Below, piece by piece: positions 1-7,185 of a stretch of 32,570 nt of DNA. The notes beneath the pieces were generated by a model. That model saw only the letters and a program-made list of their open reading frames with translations, ran no database searches and was not told where the DNA came from. The stretch's first letter is position 1. Every line of letters starts with the position of its first letter. The position numbers and the translations under genes were made by a program. The stretch comes from CAZPWQ01 sp964590495 (lineage in GTDB: Bacteria > Bacteroidota > Rhodothermia > Balneolales > Balneolaceae), in the NCBI GenBank assembly GCA_964590495.1, contig CAZPWQ010000027.1:1-32570 (forward strand), written 5' to 3'.

Positions 1-9
1 CCAAATGTA

Positions 10-31
10 CGTCCTTCGCTCAGAATGACAC
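10..31 (-). repeat. Dispersed intergenic repeat, partial copy (TGTCATTCTGAGCGAAGG type)
   Basis: Just downstream of rho, the minus strand reads TGTCATTCTGAGCGAAGGAC. Related cores occur at 11411-11462 and twice at 32406-32570. The copy may continue beyond the left edge of the window. No coding capacity is seen. Confidence 0.55.
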
Positions 32-56
32 CTGTGGTTTTAGGTTGATTTACTGG

Positions 57-1259
57 TCACACCATTGCTGCGATCTGGTTTAGCAGCTCTTCGTTGCTTT
101 CGGTGTTTTTGAGGACTTTGAGCAGGCTGGTCATCGACTCTTTCGGTGATTTCTTGAGGAGATAACGGCGCACCATATTTCGCTCTTCAAGAGAATCTTC
201 AATAAACTTTTCTTCATTTCGTGTGCCCGAAGAGCTGATATTAATAGCCGGGAAAATACGGTCATTGGCCAGCTCCCGGTCCAGTACCAGTTCCATGTTA
301 CCGGTTCCCTTGAATTCTTCAAAAATCAGATCGTCCATGCGCGAGTTTGTTTCAATCAGGCAAGTGGAGATAATAGTCAGCGATCCGCCGCCTTCGATTT
401 TTCGCGCCGATCCGAATATCTTCTTCGGAATCTCCAGGGCCCTGATATCTAGTCCGCCTGAAAGTGTACGCCCGCTGTTCGACTGAATGTTATTATAGGC
501 CCGGCCAAGTCGTGTCAGGGAATCGATGAGGAGTACGGCATCATCGCCCATCTCGGCTTTTCGCTTTACATAACCCAGTGCCAGCTCGGTCACCCGGATA
601 TGGTTTTCCGTTGGTTTGTCATTAGATGAAGCAAATACTTCAGCCTCGGTCGTACGCAGAAAATCCGTCACTTCTTCCGGTCGTTCATCAACCAGCAATA
701 CGCCAGTATGAATATCCGGATGATGTTTACAGACAGACTCCGCAATTTTCTTTAATAGTACAGTTTTACCGGTACGTGGGGGTGATACAATCAATGCACG
801 CTGACCTTTCCCGATAGGAGCGACCAAATCAATCACCCGCATTTCAATATCATCAGCATCAACGCCAAGCTTAATCGGCTGGTTGGGCATAATGGGTGTC
901 TGCAGTTCAAAACGTGTTGCCCGCTGCCACTCCATAGGATCGCGGCCGTTTATCTTTTCAATAGAGTGTACATGCCGGTGCCCGTTCTGGTCTTCCTCGT
1001 ATTCTCCTTCAATAACAAGTCCCGGCCGCAGGTTATAATGCTTGACTTCATTCGGCTTTAGGAAAGGATCGCCCGGCTCATAGCTGAATTCGTAGTCTAT
1101 TTTCCTGGCAAAGCCGTAATTCTTCTCATTGATTTCGACAACACCACGATATCGTCCTGCCACCCGCACATTTTTATTGTCATTAAAGCGCGGTACAAAA
1201 ACGTTATTGCTGCCTTTATTTTTTCGGTTACGGTTTTTCTTATTTCTTGAACGTCCCAT
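57..1259 (-). CDS. rho: Transcription termination factor Rho, short form
   Basis: Hexameric RNA-dependent ATPase that ends transcription by pulling on nascent RNA. The 400 residues begin with a basic, Asn-rich stretch (about 1-30), then an OB-fold RNA-binding domain (about 35-105, with NYGFA in the RNP1 position), then the RecA-like ATPase. Walker A is PPRTGKT (160-166), Walker B is LLLID (242-246), the Q-loop region is LSGGLD (266-271), the R-loop is FKGTGN (316-321) and the likely arginine finger is in SGTR (R347). Two oddities stand out. The N-terminal Rho_N helix bundle of E. coli Rho (419 aa) is absent and replaced by the basic tail, and the residue matching E. coli Lys181 in the P-loop is Arg. 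ATG start. The next gene upstream lies 193 bp away on the same strand, with a terminator between, so rho is probably transcribed alone. Family assignment is certain; whether it is the only Rho of the organism cannot be told. Confidence 0.95.
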   Translation of the reverse strand: MGRSRNKKNRNRKNKGSNNVFVPRFNDNKNVRVAGRYRGVVEINEKNYGFARKIDYEFSYEPGDPFLKPNEVKHYNLRPGLVIEGEYEEDQNGHRHVHSIEKINGRDPMEWQRATRFELQTPIMPNQPIKLGVDADDIEMRVIDLVAPIGKGQRALIVSPPRTGKTVLLKKIAESVCKHHPDIHTGVLLVDERPEEVTDFLRTTEAEVFASSNDKPTENHIRVTELALGYVKRKAEMGDDAVLLIDSLTRLGRAYNNIQSNSGRTLSGGLDIRALEIPKKIFGSARKIEGGGSLTIISTCLIETNSRMDDLIFEEFKGTGNMELVLDRELANDRIFPAINISSSGTRNEEKFIEDSLEERNMVRRYLLKKSPKESMTSLLKVLKNTESNEELLNQIAAMV

Positions 1260-1368
1260 TAAATTCCATGTTTCTTATAGTTAAAACAACCTTGTACAGC
1301 ATAATATCAGGAGCTGTAGTCAAAGAGGTTGGAACTGTAGTTATAAATTTTAAAAATCGAAAAGAGGT

Positions 1369-1408
1369 GAAAAAGTAGCAGTGCGACACATTTGCCCGGC
1401 CGCACTGC
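1369..1408 (-). terminator. Rho-independent terminator after the TPR gene
   Basis: A perfect 8-bp stem, GCAGTGCG (1378-1385) with CGCACTGC (1401-1408) and a 15-nt loop, is followed on the minus strand by TACTTTTTC, giving five T at 1370-1374. It lies about 45 bp beyond the stop of the TPR gene, in the right orientation to close the five-gene run 7057-1453 before rho. Confidence 0.65.
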
Positions 1409-1452
1409 CTGATAGAGTACGAAAGATAAGAATGTTTGCCGATATTTAAAAT

Positions 1453-2775
1453 TTATCGGACAGTGGTGGATTCACTGATCCAGCTGTAACATTGATTTAT
1501 TGATTCATCTACCTCAATTGTATCGCCTTCTTCCCATCCATTGAAGAATTTCTCTTCAGTGGTTGGAGTAACCGGTTCATAAGCATCGTATTTACGATCA
1601 ACATTATTTGCGACAGATGAATCGGTACTTTTGGCTTTATCCAAATAATCCAGAACCAGCCAGTATACAACCTTATCATCACGCGTCAATTTTCGTCCGC
1701 TGGTACATTGATTGATAGCCTGCGCATAAATATCGGCAATTTGTACTAATGGTTCACCAGACTTAGAATTATGCTTTTGCGCTTCATGTGCGAAACTTCT
1801 TGCCTGTTGCAATTCTTCTTTATTCAGATAGGCATCTGAAATTTCCAGGGCAAGTTCAGCTTTTTGCTCATTGTCATCAGATTTATCTATCGCTTCTTTC
1901 AAATATCTGATTGCCTGGTCATAGTCAGCATTGCTGAGAGCTGCTTCTGCCAACCTCTGAGTATTTTCAAGGTTAGGATTAATTTCATATAGTTTATTAT
2001 TGATCTCCATCACCTTGTCATTCATTCCCTGATTGCGGTAAAGTTCACGAAGCTGATTCAGTATCTCTACGTTTTCAGGTTCCTCTTCAAGCCTGCCCTC
2101 CAAAAAGGTTATCCGTTCTTCCGGATTTTCAAACAGGTCGTTACGAGCTTCATTAAAATAATCCTTCAGCTTTTCACCGGCGTGAGGTTCTGCCTCATTG
2201 ATCATTCTGAGCGCCAGATCTTTTTCACCGGCGGATATTAAGCTTTGGATCATTACCCGGACATAGTAACCATCGCCCAGTTCAGTGAATTCCTCAGGTT
2301 TCATGTTAAATGCTTTTGTATATTCTTCACCGGCTTTATCAGAAGCATTATCGATATTATCTGAATGTGTCTGGTAGAAACGCCCTTTTCTCAGATGCCA
2401 GTTGTAATAATCAATTTGATCTTCTGAAAAATTTTCAAAGACTTTATCAAAAATTATCAGTGCAGTATCGATATATGCTTCTCTGACAGAAGGATCACTG
2501 GCATTCTCGGCAGCTCCACCATAGGATTTAATGAGTCGATCCAGATTTTTTTCCAGATCAAATTTATTATATCCCTTTAGTTGTTTCGGCATATTTACCC
2601 AGATCCATCTGCCGTATCTGATAGCACTCTCGTATGACTCATTTTTATAGTGTTCAAAAAAGATAGAATAAGCACCCAACTCCTGCATTCCGCCGGGAGG
2701 CTGTTCTTGCTGTTGCGCTAAAGACCAGCTGCTGCTGAATAAAATAAGCGCAGTAATTATTATTAGCTTTTTCAT
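1453..2775 (-). CDS. Secreted tetratricopeptide-repeat (TPR) protein
   Basis: The 440-aa protein starts with a clear Sec signal peptide (MKKLIIITALILFSSSWSLAQ, cut near residue 20) and is probably periplasmic or envelope-associated. From about residue 40 to 350 it is helical with TPR-type units, clearest at about 225-340 (for example the AALSNADYDQAIRYLKEAI stretch). The C-terminal 80 residues are not TPR: they carry two cysteines (in NQCTSGRK and NQCYSW) and end in SESTTVR. Such tails recur in TPR proteins of Bacteroidota as I remember them. It is the last gene of a run, 51 bp after the outer-membrane barrel gene, with a terminator beyond it. TPR domains hold partner proteins, so a scaffold role for its neighbours is an inference. 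No enzymatic motif is visible. Confidence 0.85.
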   Translation of the reverse strand: MKKLIIITALILFSSSWSLAQQQEQPPGGMQELGAYSIFFEHYKNESYESAIRYGRWIWVNMPKQLKGYNKFDLEKNLDRLIKSYGGAAENASDPSVREAYIDTALIIFDKVFENFSEDQIDYYNWHLRKGRFYQTHSDNIDNASDKAGEEYTKAFNMKPEEFTELGDGYYVRVMIQSLISAGEKDLALRMINEAEPHAGEKLKDYFNEARNDLFENPEERITFLEGRLEEEPENVEILNQLRELYRNQGMNDKVMEINNKLYEINPNLENTQRLAEAALSNADYDQAIRYLKEAIDKSDDNEQKAELALEISDAYLNKEELQQARSFAHEAQKHNSKSGEPLVQIADIYAQAINQCTSGRKLTRDDKVVYWLVLDYLDKAKSTDSSVANNVDRKYDAYEPVTPTTEEKFFNGWEEGDTIEVDESINQCYSWISESTTVR

Positions 2776-2826
2776 AGCTCTGCGTTTTATATTGTGTTCA
2801 TAGATTAAACTGTTTCACATGTATTA

Positions 2827-4122
2827 TTATTGTAATTTGGGAATATAGAACATCCTTTCCGCCAAATTAAGGGATAAACGAATACCCCATATTTGTTCTT
2901 TGACCAAATTTCCGTTATTTGTTCCCCGAATTCCGTAATCAAAACTAATATCTATAGAAGATGCATTTCTCTGAGCAGGAATTCCCAGGCCGAATGAAAA
3001 CTTTACTGTCTCTATAGACTGCCCGTCTATCTGGAGATGGCCGGTATCGTATGATGTTCCCACACGGTATTTAAAATTCGACAGGAATTTGTTTGAATTG
3101 GACAAGTAGGGAAAATAACTCAGCCCGCCGCCAATTTTGTACCTGTCTGTATATAACTGATTAGCGCTGGTATTAATTTCATTCTCAAAATCAGACCAAT
3201 TCTCATATAAACCCTCAGCTGCAATCATCAAGCGGGAAATCGGCCGATAACTCAATCCACCACTGAGCATCATTGGTAAATTGATATCCCCTTTTCCTAA
3301 AGCAGGTCCGTCGTCAATAGTTATGGTTTGATTATTTGTATTAGTTTCCTGAATCCGTTCTGCATCGAGCTGTACCGGGAGACTGGCTGTGAAACCTAAA
3401 TTCAATTGATCCTGATCTTTGAACAGAGCGGGAAATGTAAAATAGGTACCAAACCGGTTTCCGAATCCGATACCGCTGGTCCGGAGTTGAAAACTCACTG
3501 GTTGGAAAGACTGGTCCAGAAAAGTGCTTCTGATATCATTTTTTATGGAGGCAAAAACCAGCGAACCAGCATATCCAACCGATATATTGGAGTTTATTCT
3601 CCATCCCACGCCAATTTCGGCCCGGTTTATACCTCCGCTGCCACGATTATCGATTTCATAAAGAAGGGTGTCATTCACAGCGCCGGATTCAAATACCTCC
3701 ATACCCTGTCGAAATGTTCGATAAGAAGCATTGGTAACCGGCGAAAAAGAGGCGGAAAGACCCAATTCACCGCTTATGAGAGGTAACTGCAATTGAAACT
3801 GATTAACACTGAAAGAGGTATTAGTTGCTTCAGCCGAGGAATCAGTGGACTTAAAATTCGTTAAATTTAAACCGCCGGTCCCCATTCCGAATACCGTATT
3901 CGCCCATTGAGCGGGATTAGCTAACCCCGTCACATAAGGCTCACTGAATGATACTCCGGTCAATCCCATTCCATCGGCAGCCGGGCTCGTTAAGTCGGCC
4001 GGCAGACCCACACCTATTCGGGAATACACAGATCCGCTGGTAGCCTGGCCGCCTTCAGTTTGTGCGAAGGCTGGAGCACTATATAAGCAAAATAAAATTA
4101 CTGTAAATACTATTTTCTTCAA
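2827..4122 (-). CDS. Predicted outer-membrane beta-barrel protein
   Basis: The 431-aa protein has a Sec signal peptide (residues 1-21, cut after AFA) followed by alternating hydrophobic/polar strands rich in Gly, Asn and aromatics (SGELGLSASFSPVTNASYRTF, VGYAGSLVFASIK). This pattern is typical of FadL/PorV-like outer-membrane barrels of Bacteroidota. The start is TTG at 4120-4122: it overlaps the stop of the upstream DUF4270-like gene as TTGA (4119-4122), and no ATG lies close enough to retain the signal peptide, so the start is well supported. The overlap implies translational coupling with that lipoprotein. The partner or substrate is unknown. Barrel topology is inferred from composition, not from a recognised catalytic or channel motif. 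Confidence 0.8.
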   Translation of the reverse strand: MKKIVFTVILFCLYSAPAFAQTEGGQATSGSVYSRIGVGLPADLTSPAADGMGLTGVSFSEPYVTGLANPAQWANTVFGMGTGGLNLTNFKSTDSSAEATNTSFSVNQFQLQLPLISGELGLSASFSPVTNASYRTFRQGMEVFESGAVNDTLLYEIDNRGSGGINRAEIGVGWRINSNISVGYAGSLVFASIKNDIRSTFLDQSFQPVSFQLRTSGIGFGNRFGTYFTFPALFKDQDQLNLGFTASLPVQLDAERIQETNTNNQTITIDDGPALGKGDINLPMMLSGGLSYRPISRLMIAAEGLYENWSDFENEINTSANQLYTDRYKIGGGLSYFPYLSNSNKFLSNFKYRVGTSYDTGHLQIDGQSIETVKFSFGLGIPAQRNASSIDISFDYGIRGTNNGNLVKEQIWGIRLSLNLAERMFYIPKLQ

Positions 4123-5363
4123 TTCGAAGTGCTTGTATTTTTAACTGAAGTTACAATTAACTGAGGATTTTTGTCCGGTTGATCTTTATCGTTCAAATGA
4201 AACAGTGTTGACTTCACTGTTCCATTATTAGCAATCGCTACATATAAACGCTCATTGGGATTAATTTGGTTCTGGACAGCAGCTTTTAAAAATGAAGTAA
4301 CATTAAACCGGTAGCCTTTATTTTCTTCATCATAGGAACCCACCGCCACAGGATTTCCCGGATCGATACCAGCTGGAATTTCTGAAGCATCAGCCAAATG
4401 CAATTGAATGTTATTAACCAGCGGACGATTTGTAGCAGTAGATTCAGATTCGAGAGATTGTTCCATTTCGAAGTTTTCTACATAAAATATAATCTCGGCT
4501 TTCGAAATATTTGAAACAGAGAATTCCTGTTCTGCCAGATCCAGATCAAAATTCATAACCCTTTCAAAGGTACTGAATAAGGGTTCCGTACCTTCCGGAT
4601 ATGTGACATTTTCGTTACGCTCCAAACTGTACGCCCAATGTCGCGTCACTACGTCAAAAGTATCTGCTTCCGGATTTTCAATTACAAAACGTGTATTTTC
4701 CGCTTCAAGGGGCAATATCTTCGAATTATCCCGCGGAATAATTGCCAGCCCGTGAAAATTTTCTCGGTATGTGGAATCTCTGTCAGCAGATACATCTTCA
4801 AAATGCGAGCGGTATTTATTTACCCATTCTTCATTCAGTAACACATCAAGAGAATCTTCTTCTCCAAGAGTAAAGGAGCCGACGGTTTGACTGTTATCGA
4901 AACTTATCTGATCCTTTAACCGCCAGGCCTTCCCTCTCCAGCGCTGATCAATTTCATAGATATCAAAACTTCCCGATTGCAGAGAATCCCCGTAAACCTG
5001 GCCGGTATCAAAAATTAAACGCAACTTCATATTGGCATCTTCCTCCAGGGTATCGGATGAAGTAGTGGATGGAAGATTTGGCCTCAGATAAGCTGAAGCC
5101 GACATCAGTCCGAACAGAGGGTCGTCGAACTGACCTAAAGAGAAATAAGTGCGTTGTCCTGAAAACGGATTTAATGTATCGGATTCCACGGAACCGATAC
5201 TGAGTGTATCTACAACAAGCTCAGTTTCAGATCCGGTCAGGGAATTTCCTACCGGTCCCGGGTCTTCACATCCGCTTATACTCAGTATAAAAATTAAACC
5301 ACCAATGAAAAACGTCCAAAAAGAATCTTTCAAATGAAAGACACATTTAATGTAATTCTGCAA
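4119..5363 (-). CDS. DUF4270-like envelope lipoprotein
   Basis: The 414-aa protein has a hydrophobic segment ending in the lipobox ISGC (Cys32), followed by EDPGPVG. It is expected to be lipid-anchored and exported to the outer membrane. The mature part is acidic, beta-rich and of unknown function. It resembles DUF4270 proteins of Bacteroidota in size, in the early CEDPGPVG-like motif, and in sitting beside a short GT5 'glycogen synthase'; this match is from memory, not a search. The start is ambiguous: TTG at 5363 (26 bp after the upstream gene) or TTG at 5333, which would give MKDSFWTFFIGG and a more compact signal. No ATG is available upstream of the lipobox. Its stop overlaps the start of the barrel gene (TTGA), suggesting the two envelope proteins are made together. 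Confidence 0.75.
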   Translation of the reverse strand: MQNYIKCVFHLKDSFWTFFIGGLIFILSISGCEDPGPVGNSLTGSETELVVDTLSIGSVESDTLNPFSGQRTYFSLGQFDDPLFGLMSASAYLRPNLPSTTSSDTLEEDANMKLRLIFDTGQVYGDSLQSGSFDIYEIDQRWRGKAWRLKDQISFDNSQTVGSFTLGEEDSLDVLLNEEWVNKYRSHFEDVSADRDSTYRENFHGLAIIPRDNSKILPLEAENTRFVIENPEADTFDVVTRHWAYSLERNENVTYPEGTEPLFSTFERVMNFDLDLAEQEFSVSNISKAEIIFYVENFEMEQSLESESTATNRPLVNNIQLHLADASEIPAGIDPGNPVAVGSYDEENKGYRFNVTSFLKAAVQNQINPNERLYVAIANNGTVKSTLFHLNDKDQPDKNPQLIVTSVKNTSTSN

Positions 5364-5389
5364 TGTGAAATACCACTCAACTTTTAAAA

Positions 5390-6205
5390 TTATTCTTCAT
5401 CACTGTCGTCTGAACCGGCAATGCTGTCATAGTATTGTGCAAATTGATCTGAAACATCTTCGGGTGACCCCTGAATTTTGGTCGGCTTGATTCCCAATTC
5501 ATCAAAAAGATCATCCAGTTCGTCCCTCAGATGATTGCCGGTAACAACATGGTCGCTGTACTTTAACCCGAGGGTTCGTATGTCAACGTTATCACCGTCC
5601 AAAAGATTGTCTGTATCTTTTAGATCCGACAGCCCCGCAACATTCATCAGTTCTTTATTAAAAACGCCGTTGTTTTCGGGGTGGTGAATATTATATATAA
5701 TCTGTGTATCATCGAACAGGTCAACATCTTTGTATTTTTCCCTGACAAGCAGGGGTATCAAACCTGACGGCCAATCATGGCAATGAATAATGTCAGGCTT
5801 CCATCCGAGCTTTATGACCGTTTCCAGTACGCCTTTACTGTAAAAAACAATACGCTCGTCATTATCATCATAATGTTCACCCGAATCAGGATTCATAAAC
5901 AACGCTTTGCGTTTGAAGTATGTATCATTATCCAGAAAGTAAACCTGCAGTTTTGCGTTGGGAATACTTGCCACTTTTATTCGCATACTTTCGATTTTCT
6001 CGCCTACTTCAACCTCAATTCCCGAAAGCCGGATTACCTCATGCAACCGGTTTCTTCTGTCGTTAATAGTTCCATATTTAGGTAACAGGATTCGTATCTC
6101 ATACCCCTTATCCTGTAACGATGCAGGCAAAAAACGCAGTAAATCTGCAGTATGTGTCATTCGGGCAAAAGGAGAGATTTCTGCAGCAGCATATAAAACT
6201 TTCAT
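5390..6205 (-). CDS. Short GT5-like protein (glycogen/starch synthase N-domain only)
   Basis: The 271-aa protein matches the N-terminal Rossmann domain of glycogen synthase (GT5): MKVLYAAAEISP at the start, LLPKYG at 41-45, and IIHCHDWPSGLIPLL in mid-protein, equivalent to HDWHAGL in GlgA. It lacks the whole C-terminal GT-B domain that carries the nucleotide-sugar site; a full GlgA is about 470-480 aa. The ADP-glucose-binding KTGGL loop is replaced by RMTHT (about 15-19). The last 20 residues are acidic (SDDSDEE). Stand-alone proteins of this kind are annotated 'glycogen synthase' in Bacteroidota, often beside DUF4270 genes as I recall. Catalysis is doubtful; a regulatory or sugar-sensing role is inference. 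It sits 33 bp downstream of the ComA-like gene and 26 bp upstream of the lipoprotein gene, apparently one operon. Confidence 0.8.
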   Translation of the reverse strand: MKVLYAAAEISPFARMTHTADLLRFLPASLQDKGYEIRILLPKYGTINDRRNRLHEVIRLSGIEVEVGEKIESMRIKVASIPNAKLQVYFLDNDTYFKRKALFMNPDSGEHYDDNDERIVFYSKGVLETVIKLGWKPDIIHCHDWPSGLIPLLVREKYKDVDLFDDTQIIYNIHHPENNGVFNKELMNVAGLSDLKDTDNLLDGDNVDIRTLGLKYSDHVVTGNHLRDELDDLFDELGIKPTKIQGSPEDVSDQFAQYYDSIAGSDDSDEE

Positions 6206-6238
6206 AACTAATAATGACTTCGTTGTAATTTTATTTTT

Positions 6239-7057
6239 TTACTGATCTGTTTCAGCTTCATCCTGATCGAAGTAAAGCTGGTCTATTTCTTCTTCGTCGA
6301 GAGAGTAAAAGTCAAAGAGGGTATCGCTGCGGAGACCTAAACGCAAAGTTTCCACGGGAATTACTTCGGAAGGCAAGACATTTCCCAAGTTTACATTACT
6401 GCCGAACTTTTTAATAAACCAAACTTGCTGCTCCTTTTGAGGAGCTTCAAAAATCAAATTTTCAACAGGTATCTGGTCGGCAATTTCATCAATCAGTCCT
6501 GAACGAACTTCCCCGTTAGGGCGAAAAACGCCAACAGTACCGCTTTCCCTTGCTTCACAAATTATTTTCCATGCCCCGGCATCCAGCTCCCGTTCAATCA
6601 TCTTAACCCATTTGTAGGGCGGAATAATATCATTGGGATTCTTACTCCCGACTTCAGATAAAATTGTAAAGTGCTTACTCATCTTCTGGATGATTTCGAC
6701 TTTTCGCTGATCAGACAGCCAGATCGTTCCGTTCGATACTTCAGCATGCTCAATATTGAACCTGTCCAGAAGCTTCATATAGGCATCCAGCTGATCACGA
6801 AGCACATAAGCTTCGAAAAGAGTACCCCCGAAATAGACCGGGATATCCGCATTGTAATATACTGCCAGTTTATCTTCCAGGTTCTGGGTTACATAACTTG
6901 TTCCCCATCCCAGTTTAACAATATCAATGTAATTGGAGCAGGATTCACAAAAATCCTCAGCTTGGCGAACGCTTAACCCTTTATCCAGAATCAGGGTCAT
7001 ACCTTTTTCTCTGGGTTTCTCCGTTCTCTTGGGGAGATGATTTAACGTAAAGGCCAT
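6239..7057 (-). CDS. comA: Phosphosulfolactate synthase-like protein (ComA family)
   Basis: Family enzymes add sulfite to phosphoenolpyruvate to make (R)-phosphosulfolactate, the first step of one coenzyme M route. The 272-aa length is normal for the family, and it shows the expected TIM-barrel motifs: LILDKGLS (22-29), DIVKLGWGTSYV (45-56), PVYFGGTLFE (73-82), ILSEVGSK (132-139) and IICEARESG. ComB and ComC are not in the window, so the end product here is unknown; sulfolactate or sulfonate metabolism is possible. Relatives of ComA also exist with non-CoM roles, such as the plant heat-stress protein HSA32. It is the first gene of the run 7057-1453, with a Bacteroidota-type -7 element 30 bp upstream. 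Family assignment is firm; the reaction in this organism is not proven. Confidence 0.85.
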   Translation of the reverse strand: MAFTLNHLPKRTEKPREKGMTLILDKGLSVRQAEDFCESCSNYIDIVKLGWGTSYVTQNLEDKLAVYYNADIPVYFGGTLFEAYVLRDQLDAYMKLLDRFNIEHAEVSNGTIWLSDQRKVEIIQKMSKHFTILSEVGSKNPNDIIPPYKWVKMIERELDAGAWKIICEARESGTVGVFRPNGEVRSGLIDEIADQIPVENLIFEAPQKEQQVWFIKKFGSNVNLGNVLPSEVIPVETLRLGLRSDTLFDFYSLDEEEIDQLYFDQDEAETDQ

Positions 7058-7087
7058 TGAATATTTCCTTTTGATATTTTAAACGAA

Positions 7088-7095
7088 CAAAGATA
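7088..7095 (-). promoter_or_regulatory. Possible Bacteroidota -7 promoter element
   Basis: The minus strand reads TATCTTTG, an exact match to the TAnnTTTG -7 consensus of Bacteroidota primary sigma factor, 30 bp ahead of the ComA-like ATG. I do not see a good TTG -33 element at normal spacing, so support is partial. It could drive the five-gene run to 1453. Confidence 0.35.
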
Positions 7096-7185
7096 CTAAA
7101 ATGAAGCTTGTTAATAAAGCTATCAAAATTGTTTGTTGCAAGCACTGCATTCTATTCCGACGTCTGTTTTTGAAACCTGTATTGT

